Assembly: GCA_030447865.1 (NCBI GenBank)
Contig: JAUJOD010000001.1
Location: 1,303,652-1,367,651 of the forward strand
Origin: Nocardioidaceae bacterium
GTDB taxonomy: Bacteria > Actinomycetota > Actinomycetes > Propionibacteriales > Nocardioidaceae
Direction: 5' to 3'
DNA: 64,000 bases
The translations under genes were made by a program, and so were the position numbers. Below are positions 57,693 to 64,000 of this stretch, piece after piece; within the stretch, counting starts at the first letter, position 1, and the number at the start of each line of letters is the position of its first letter. The notes below the pieces were generated by a model that was given only the letters and a program-made list of their open reading frames with translations, ran no database searches and had not been told where the DNA came from.

Positions 57693-60600
57693 ATGCCGAT
57701 CACCTACCACCTGGACTCCAGGGCCCGCCCGCCGTCCGTTGCGCCGACGCTCGACGCCTCGCAGCGCGAGGTCATCGACCACCCCGGTGGGCCGCTGCTG
57801 GTCCTCGCTGGTCCCGGCACCGGCAAGACCACGACGCTCGTCGAGGCCGTGGTCGATCGGGTGGAGCGCCGGGGTCTGCGGCCCGACCAGCTGCTCGTCT
57901 TGACGTTCAGCCGCAAGGCCGCCGAAGAGCTCCGCGACCGCATTACCGGACGGCTGAGCCGCACCTGTGCCAGCCCGATGAGCTCCACGTTCCACTCGTT
58001 TTGCTATGCCCTCGTGCGGCGTTACCAACCCGCAGAGCTGTACGCCGACCCGATGCGCCTGCTCAGCGCCCCCGAGCAAGACGTGCTGCTGCGAGAGCTG
58101 CTTCGGCACTCCCGGGAGAGCGGACAGGCGGCGTGGCCCGCGTCGCTGCACTCCGCGCTGGGCACCAGGGGGTTCGCCCGCGAGGTGCACGCCGTGCTGT
58201 CGCGGGCACGTGAGGTGGGTCTCGACCCCGATGACCTCGCGCGCATCGGCGTTGAGAGCGACCGGTTCGCGTGGGCTGCCGCGGGGGCGTTCATGCGCGA
58301 ATACCTCCAGGTGCTCGACTTCGAGAGCTCGCTCGACTACGCCGAGCTGGTGCACCGCGCGGTGCTGTTGGCGGAGTCTGTCGACGTGCAGCGCGAGCTG
58401 CGCGCACAGTTTGGAGCCGTATTCGTTGACGAGTACCAAGACACCGACCCCAACCAGGTGCGGCTGCTCCACGCGATCGCCGGTGACGGGCGCGACCTGG
58501 TCGTCGTCGGTGACCCCGACCAGAGCATCTACGCGTTTCGTGGCGCCGACGTGCGCGGAATCTTGGACTTTCCCGCGCAGTTCCGCCACGCCGACGGGGG
58601 CCCTGGCGACGTCGTCGCGCTCGGCACGACCAGGCGGTTCGGCGCTCGCCTTCTCGCCGCCTCCCGCCGCGTGGCCGGTGCCATCGGGGTGCGCGGCTCG
58701 ATCGACGCCGCGACGTTCCAGCGGTTCCGAAACCCCACCGTCGCCGAGTGCACCACCGGAGGTGCCGCTGCCGATGATGCCGTTGGGCGGCTCGACGTCC
58801 TGACCTTCGGCTCGAGCGGCGCCGAGGCCGACAACATCGCCGACATCGTGCGCCGGGCGCACCTCGAGGAGGGCATCCCGTGGGGCGAGATCGCGGTCCT
58901 GGTGCGCTCCGGTATCACGGCGATCCCCCGGCTACGCCGGGTGCTGGTGGCTGCTGGCGTCCCGATCGAGGTGGCAGGAGACGAGGTGCCGCTGCGGTCT
59001 GAGCCGGCTGCCGCGGCGTTGTTGCTGGCGCTGCGCTGCGTCGCCGACCCGGGAGCATTGACGGTCGAGACGGCTCGTGCCTTGCTGATGTCGCCACTGG
59101 GCGGCCTCGACGCAGCGCAGGTCCGCCGGCTCGGGCGCCTGCTGCGCGGGCGAGACCGCGGGTCGGCCCAGGGGCACCGGCTGCCGCTGCCGTCTGGTGA
59201 GCTGCTACGTCGGTCGCTGGCCGACCCGGCGCTGCTGGCGGACCTCGGCGGCGGCAGCGAGGTCGCCAAGGCGCTTCGGCTGTCGGAGCTACTGACCAGG
59301 GCGCGGGTCATAGTGGCCGAGCAGGCGGCTGCCGAGGAAGCGCTGTGGGCCTTGTGGGCCGGCACATCGTGGCCTCGGCGACTGCAAGCGGCGGCAGAGC
59401 TTGGCGGGCCGGCCGCCCGCGCCGCCCACCGCGACCTCGACGCGGTCTGCGCGCTGTTCGAGGTGGCGGCCCGAGCCGAGGGGAAGCAGCAGCGCACGGG
59501 CGTCGTGGTCTTCCTCGAGCAGGTCGACGCCCAACAGATCCCCGGCGACACCCTTGCCGACCGGGGGGTTCGCCGCGACGCGGTGCGCCTGCTGACCGCT
59601 CACCGCTCCAAGGGCCTCGAGTGGCGGCTCGTGGTCGTCGCCGGAGTGCAGGAAGGTAGCTGGCCCGACGTACGTCGCCGTGGCTCGCTGCTGCAGGCCG
59701 ACCAGCTCGCCAGCGAGGGCTTGGCCGAGCCGCTCAGCTCGGCCGCGCTGCTCGCAGAGGAGCGCCGGTTGTTCTACGTCGCCGTCACCAGGGCCCGGCA
59801 ACGTCTGGTCGTCACGGCGGTGGCGTCCCCTGAGCCTGACGGCGATCAGCCATCGCGCTTCCTCACCGACCTGGGAAACCCACCCCGCCACTGCCCCGGT
59901 CGGCCGGCGCGGCCGCTGTCGCTGGCGGGGCTGGTGGCTGAGTTGCGCCGTACTGCGGGCGACCCGACATGCAGTGCCGCGCTGCGCACCGCCGCCGCCG
60001 CCCGACTCGCTCGGCTGGCGGAGCAGCAGGCCACCGGTCAGCCGGTGTCGGCGTTCGCCGACCCCGACACCTGGTGGGGACTGCGCCACCGGTCCCACAG
60101 CCAAGTGCCGCTACGCGCCGAAGACCAAGCAGTGCGGCTGTCCGCGAGCGCGCTGTCGGCCCTCAACGCCTGCCCCGTCCGGTGGTTCTTGTCGCGCGAG
60201 GCCGCCGGGCACGCCGCTCGGAGCAGCGCCGTCGGGTTCGGCAACGTCATCCACGTGCTCGCTCAGCACCTCGGTGCCGCACAGGCCGTCGACGCGGACG
60301 AGTTGATCCGCCACCTCGACTCAGTCTGGGACCAACTGCAGTTCGACTCGCCATGGATCGCGCGACGCGAGCGGGTCGCTGCCGAGGAAGCCGTCAGGCG
60401 GTTCGCACGCTGGCACAACTCCCGACCACACCGCCGGCCGGTGAGGTCGGAGGTGTCGTTCGAGGTCGAGACGCCGCTCGACGACGGGGAGCGGGTCGTG
60501 TTGGCCGGCACGGTTGACCGGCTGGAGATCGACGAGAACCGCCGAGTCGTCGTCGTGGACTTCAAGACCGGCAAGCAGCTGCCGTCCAGCAAAGACGTCG

Positions 60601-60917
60601 AGGCTGACGCACAGCTGGCCGTCTACCAGCTGGTGAGCGACCGAGGCGGCTTCGCCGCTTTGTGTGGAGATGCCCGTTCGGGCGGAGCAGAGCTGGTCCA
60701 GCTGCGATCCGACGACTCGGGGCTGCCCAAGGTGCAGGTGCAGCGGCCGCCATCTGGCGCTGCCGGCGACTGCTTGCCGGTCGAGACCGAGCTGGCGCAG
60801 GCGGTGCGCGCGTTGCGCGATGAGACGTTTACCGCGACCGGCAACGCGCACTGCAACCGGTGCGAGTTCGCCCGGCAATGTCCCGTCAAGCAACGCAGCG
60901 GAGGTGTGCTGTCATGA
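57693..60917 (+). CDS. adnA: RecB-like helicase-nuclease subunit AdnA
   Basis: 1074 residues. The UvrD-type helicase has Walker A (39-46, AGPGTGKT) and the DEYQDTDP motif near residue 246; the late helicase motifs include HRSKGLEWRLVVVAG. The C-terminal RecB-type nuclease has D956-FK958 (VVDFKTGKQ), followed by an Fe-S cluster Cys set (C1054, C1057, C1063 plus one upstream). With AdnB it resects double-strand breaks in mycobacteria and relatives that use AdnAB in place of RecBCD/AddAB. Its TGA overlaps the next ATG (ATGA), showing tight coupling. Confidence 0.93.
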   Translation: MPITYHLDSRARPPSVAPTLDASQREVIDHPGGPLLVLAGPGTGKTTTLVEAVVDRVERRGLRPDQLLVLTFSRKAAEELRDRITGRLSRTCASPMSSTFHSFCYALVRRYQPAELYADPMRLLSAPEQDVLLRELLRHSRESGQAAWPASLHSALGTRGFAREVHAVLSRAREVGLDPDDLARIGVESDRFAWAAAGAFMREYLQVLDFESSLDYAELVHRAVLLAESVDVQRELRAQFGAVFVDEYQDTDPNQVRLLHAIAGDGRDLVVVGDPDQSIYAFRGADVRGILDFPAQFRHADGGPGDVVALGTTRRFGARLLAASRRVAGAIGVRGSIDAATFQRFRNPTVAECTTGGAAADDAVGRLDVLTFGSSGAEADNIADIVRRAHLEEGIPWGEIAVLVRSGITAIPRLRRVLVAAGVPIEVAGDEVPLRSEPAAAALLLALRCVADPGALTVETARALLMSPLGGLDAAQVRRLGRLLRGRDRGSAQGHRLPLPSGELLRRSLADPALLADLGGGSEVAKALRLSELLTRARVIVAEQAAAEEALWALWAGTSWPRRLQAAAELGGPAARAAHRDLDAVCALFEVAARAEGKQQRTGVVVFLEQVDAQQIPGDTLADRGVRRDAVRLLTAHRSKGLEWRLVVVAGVQEGSWPDVRRRGSLLQADQLASEGLAEPLSSAALLAEERRLFYVAVTRARQRLVVTAVASPEPDGDQPSRFLTDLGNPPRHCPGRPARPLSLAGLVAELRRTAGDPTCSAALRTAAAARLARLAEQQATGQPVSAFADPDTWWGLRHRSHSQVPLRAEDQAVRLSASALSALNACPVRWFLSREAAGHAARSSAVGFGNVIHVLAQHLGAAQAVDADELIRHLDSVWDQLQFDSPWIARRERVAAEEAVRRFARWHNSRPHRRPVRSEVSFEVETPLDDGERVVLAGTVDRLEIDENRRVVVVDFKTGKQLPSSKDVEADAQLAVYQLVSDRGGFAALCGDARSGGAELVQLRSDDSGLPKVQVQRPPSGAAGDCLPVETELAQAVRALRDETFTATGNAHCNRCEFARQCPVKQRSGGVLS

Positions 60918-63900
60918 CCCTCCCACCGCGATCGGTCACCTCCGACGACCTCCGCTGGCGGCTGGAGACCACTGACGTCCCGCAACGACGGCCGTTCACG
61001 ACCGACGACTTGTGCCGACTCGTTGGTGTGGCGTTCAGCGACCAGCAGCTCGACGCGATCACCGCCCCGCTCGAGCCGGGGGTGATCGTCGCCGGGGCCG
61101 GCTCCGGCAAGACCACTGTGATGGCCGCCCGCGTCGTCTGGGTGGTGGGCACGGGCGCTGTCTCCCCTGACCAGGTGCTTGGTCTGACGTTCACCAACAA
61201 GGCGGCGGCCGAGCTCGGCGCACGCGTTCGCGAGTACCTGCGGAAGGCAGGCTTGCTTCCGCCGCCGGGTAGCGGAGCCGGTGCCGTGGCCGACGAGGTC
61301 GCAGAACCGTCGGTGCTGACCTACCACGCGTACGCCGGGCGCCTGCTGGCCGAGCACGGTCTGCGCATCGGGCATGAGCCCGAGACCACCCTGATGGCAG
61401 ACGCCGCTCGATTCCAGCTGGCTGAGCGCGCTGTCCGGCGGCACCGGTTCCCCATCGAGCACCTCACGACCTCGTTGCCGCACGTGGTCCGCTACGTGTT
61501 GGCCCTCGACGCCCAGCTTTGCGAGCACTTGGTGACTCCTGACGAGGTGCGCGCGTGGCAGCGCAGTGAGCGTCCGGCCTGGGAGTCGGCGAAGCAGACA
61601 GCACCCGTGGTAGACGTGCTGACCAAGTTCGCCGCTCGCGAGGAGCTGCTCCGGCTCGTGGACGACTACCGACGCCTCAAGGCCGAGGTCGGCGCGATGG
61701 ACTTCGGCGACCAGCTGGCGTTGAGCGCCCGATTGGCGCAGACCTGTCCCGAGGTGGGCGCGCAGGAGCGGGCGACGTACCGCGTGGTGCTGCTCGACGA
61801 GTACCAGGACACCTCGATCGCCCAGGCGCGTCTGCTGCGGGCGCTGTTCGCTGGCGGCACCGACGACGCCGGCAGGGGACACCCGGTGACCGCCGTCGGT
61901 GACCCGTGCCAGGCCATCTACGGGTGGCGTGGCGCATCCGCCGGCAACATCGACGCGTTCCCGGGCGACTTCCCACCCCGGTCGTCGGATCGCGAGGCCG
62001 AGGCGCGGAGGTTCCCGCTCAATGTCAACCGGCGCTCCCTCACGTCGATCCTCGACACTGCCAACGACCTGGCTGCTCCGTTGTACGCCGAGCACATCGG
62101 CGCAGAGCCGCTCGTTGCGGCACCCGGCGCTGGCCGGGGCGACCTGCGAGCTGCCGTGCTCGAGACGTTCGACGACGAGCTGGTCTTCCTAGCGCGCGAG
62201 GTGCCGCGGGCTTACGAGCAGATGGCACGGCCTCGGTGGTCCGACATCGGCGTACTCGTGCGCGACAACTCGGCGGCCGCCGCTGTGCACGACGCCTTGG
62301 TTGCGGCGGATGTTCCGGTCGAAGTGGTCGGGCTCAGCGGGTTGCTGGCGACGCCCGAGGTGGCCGAGGTGGTCGCCACGTTGGAGGTGCTGCACGACGC
62401 CACGGCCAACGCCGCACTCTTGCATCTGCTGACGGGGCCGCGGTGGAACATCGGTGTTCGCGACCTTGCGCTGCTCGGGCGTCGGGCGAAGGAACTCGCC
62501 GCTCGCGCCGAAGAGCCGACCGAGTCACTCGCCGGCGCCCTGGAAGCCGCCGTCGGAGGCACCGACCCGGCTGACGTCGTGTCACTGCTCGAGGCGCTGC
62601 AGTCACCCGGCGGTCGGGCGTTCTCCGACGAGGCCCGGCACCGGTTCGGGTTGCTGGCTCACGAACTGCGCGACCTGCAACGCCATGTGAGTGAGCCGCT
62701 GCTCGACCTGGTGCGCCGGGTCATCGACGTGACCGGCACCGACGTCGAGTTGGCCGCCTCGAACTCCCGGCTCGCCCAGGCTCGACGCGACAACCTCTCG
62801 ACGTTCCTCGATGCGGTGGCGTCCTTCGCCAGCCTCGACAACGACGGGTCGCTGCCCGGACTGTTGGCGTACCTGCGGGCTGAGGAGGAGTACGGCCAGG
62901 GCCTGTCGCTGGCGCTCCCAACCGAGGCCGACTCGGTGAAGCTGCTCACCGTGCACAAGGCAAAGGGCCTGGAGTGGGACGTCGTCTTCGTGCCCGGCCT
63001 CACCAAGGACGTCTTCCCCACGCGGCAGGTCAGACCCCGCTGGACCACGTCCGCCGCCGAGCTGCCGTGGCCCCTGCGTGGCGATGCCGCCGATCTCCCT
63101 CAGCTGCCCGAGTACTCCCGCAAGGGCCTCACCGAGTTCACCCAGGCGTGCCAGGCTCACGAGCAGCTCGAAGAGCTCAGGCTTGCGTACGTCGCGTTCA
63201 CCCGCCCCCGTAACGCACTCATCGCTACTGGTTACTGGTGGGGCCCGGAGCAGGCGAGGCTGCGCGGCCCGTCGCGGTTCCTCGACACGATGATGGCGAG
63301 CATGCGGGCGCGGGGAGCTGAACCGGAGCTGTGCTTTCCCCGGCCGGCTGACGACACCGAGAACCCCTCCAACCGCAAGCTCCAGGCGTACCCGTGGCCG
63401 GTAGCGCCACACGGCGACGAGCTCGACCGCCGCCGAGCCGCCGCGAAGCTCGTCAACCAGGCCCGACTGCTCGGTTGGGAGGCGGCGGCCGCAGTCAGCG
63501 ACCAGTCTCTGACGCCCGATGAGGTGGTCAGCGTCCAGCAGTGGGACCTCGAGCTTTCCAGGCTGGTCGAGGAGACGCTAGCTGAGCAGGCGGGTGAGGT
63601 TTCGGTGCCGCTACCGGCGTCCCTGTCGGCTACCACGCTGCTGCGGCTAAAGGACGACCCCGACGGTCTCGCCCGTGAGCTGGCCCGGCCCATGCCGCGA
63701 AAGCCATCGTCGGCGGCTCGCTTCGGCACCCGTTTCCACGCCTGGGTCGAGGCGTACTCCGGCCAGCAGCAACTGCTCGCGGCCGACGAACTCCCCGGGC
63801 AGGGCGACTGCGACATCCACACCGACGCCGAGCTGCAGGAGCTCATCGAGGCGTTCGTCAGCGGGCCGTTCGGGGCGGAGACGCCCTACCGGGTCGAGGC

Positions 63901-64000
63901 GCCGTTTGCGCTCACGCTCGGCGGGCACGTCGTGCGCGGCCGAATCGACGCCGTCTATGCGACGCCGGGCGGCTTCCGGATCGTCGACTGGAAGACCAAC
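60914..64000 (+). CDS. adnB: RecB-like helicase-nuclease subunit AdnB (partial, runs off the right edge)
   Basis: 1029 codons are present, with no stop before the edge. ATG 60914 overlaps the AdnA stop. Walker A is A60-GAGSGKT, LLDEYQDTS is at about residue 295, RGASAGN follows, and KLLTVHKAKGLEWDVVFVPG marks motif V/VI. The final residues, VDWKTN, are the RecB-family nuclease active-site strand (D1025, K1027), so only the last part of the nuclease and any Fe-S cysteines are missing. AdnB is the second motor-nuclease of the AdnAB dimer. Confidence 0.92.
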   Translation, partial: MTLPPRSVTSDDLRWRLETTDVPQRRPFTTDDLCRLVGVAFSDQQLDAITAPLEPGVIVAGAGSGKTTVMAARVVWVVGTGAVSPDQVLGLTFTNKAAAELGARVREYLRKAGLLPPPGSGAGAVADEVAEPSVLTYHAYAGRLLAEHGLRIGHEPETTLMADAARFQLAERAVRRHRFPIEHLTTSLPHVVRYVLALDAQLCEHLVTPDEVRAWQRSERPAWESAKQTAPVVDVLTKFAAREELLRLVDDYRRLKAEVGAMDFGDQLALSARLAQTCPEVGAQERATYRVVLLDEYQDTSIAQARLLRALFAGGTDDAGRGHPVTAVGDPCQAIYGWRGASAGNIDAFPGDFPPRSSDREAEARRFPLNVNRRSLTSILDTANDLAAPLYAEHIGAEPLVAAPGAGRGDLRAAVLETFDDELVFLAREVPRAYEQMARPRWSDIGVLVRDNSAAAAVHDALVAADVPVEVVGLSGLLATPEVAEVVATLEVLHDATANAALLHLLTGPRWNIGVRDLALLGRRAKELAARAEEPTESLAGALEAAVGGTDPADVVSLLEALQSPGGRAFSDEARHRFGLLAHELRDLQRHVSEPLLDLVRRVIDVTGTDVELAASNSRLAQARRDNLSTFLDAVASFASLDNDGSLPGLLAYLRAEEEYGQGLSLALPTEADSVKLLTVHKAKGLEWDVVFVPGLTKDVFPTRQVRPRWTTSAAELPWPLRGDAADLPQLPEYSRKGLTEFTQACQAHEQLEELRLAYVAFTRPRNALIATGYWWGPEQARLRGPSRFLDTMMASMRARGAEPELCFPRPADDTENPSNRKLQAYPWPVAPHGDELDRRRAAAKLVNQARLLGWEAAAAVSDQSLTPDEVVSVQQWDLELSRLVEETLAEQAGEVSVPLPASLSATTLLRLKDDPDGLARELARPMPRKPSSAARFGTRFHAWVEAYSGQQQLLAADELPGQGDCDIHTDAELQELIEAFVSGPFGAETPYRVEAPFALTLGGHVVRGRIDAVYATPGGFRIVDWKTN

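Noticed and set aside
1-64000. tRNA, rRNA, insertion sequence or prophage genes
   Set aside because: No clover-leaf, rRNA block, transposase, integrase or phage protein was recognised on either strand; a tRNA/Rfam scan would be needed to exclude small RNAs.

Overview
The window is high-GC DNA from an actinobacterium. The evidence is gene content: a mycothiol gene (mshB), Sdh1-type succinate dehydrogenase, DUF3117 and DUF3107 proteins, moeZ, the AdnA/AdnB recombination nuclease, and frequent GTG/TTG starts. Several blocks keep an order I recall from Mycobacterium tuberculosis: dapD/dapE/LOG/tag/DUF3117, then O-methyltransferase/htrA/tatB/mrp/DUF1003/MgtE-CBS, then DEAD helicase/DUF3107/TetR/moeZ/ATL/adnA/adnB. 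A Propionibacteriales (Nocardioides-like) host is my guess, not a demonstrated fact. I see no rRNA, tRNA, insertion sequence, prophage or CRISPR array.

Layout. 0-4.4 kb: a tandem hairpin array, an ECF sigma factor coupled to a membrane protein with a PASTA domain, and an arsenic locus. The arsenic locus has arsR, an operator, a 16-residue cysteine-rich peptide ORF, overlapping hairpins and an LMW-phosphatase-type arsenate reductase. 4.4-11 kb: a hypothetical protein, a nitrilase-fold hydrolase, a pterin dehydratase and sdhCAB. 11-19 kb: a second sigma/anti-sigma-like pair, a NUDIX-kinase fusion, mshB, a VanW protein, fdxA and dapC. 19-26 kb: dapD and dapE with cell-wall and accessory genes, so the succinylase lysine/DAP branch (dapC, dapD, dapE) lies within 8 kb. 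26-34 kb: LOG protein, DivIVA-motif protein, tag, M14 peptidase, L,D-transpeptidase, crotonase/PaaX pair, DUF3117, pepA. 34-48 kb: htrA, tatB, mrp, Mg/CBS protein, PhzF, an exporter, hydrolases, PHP and MarC proteins. 48-64 kb: SDR, second L,D-transpeptidase, DEAD helicase, stress proteins, TetR, LigD-type polymerase, a DUF559 gene inside a repeat array, moeZ, an alkyltransferase-like protein, adnA, and adnB, which runs off the right edge.

Two non-coding themes stand out. First, the spaces between genes carry several families of short hairpin-forming repeats. One superfamily with a period of about 51 bp occurs at five loci and flanks a DUF559 gene on both sides. A separate 46-bp nested palindrome occurs as a pair at two loci 21 kb apart. 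Second, at least nineteen genes have a TAnnnT-like -10 element ending about 7 bp before the start codon, which indicates leaderless transcription and helps fix many starts.

The most interesting candidate system is the arsenic leader. An arsR-type operator is followed by a strong ribosome site, a peptide that is 50% cysteine, and two mutually exclusive hairpins beginning in the peptide's stop codon, all ahead of the arsenate reductase. This has the layout of a translation-coupled attenuator, or of a metal-binding micropeptide.
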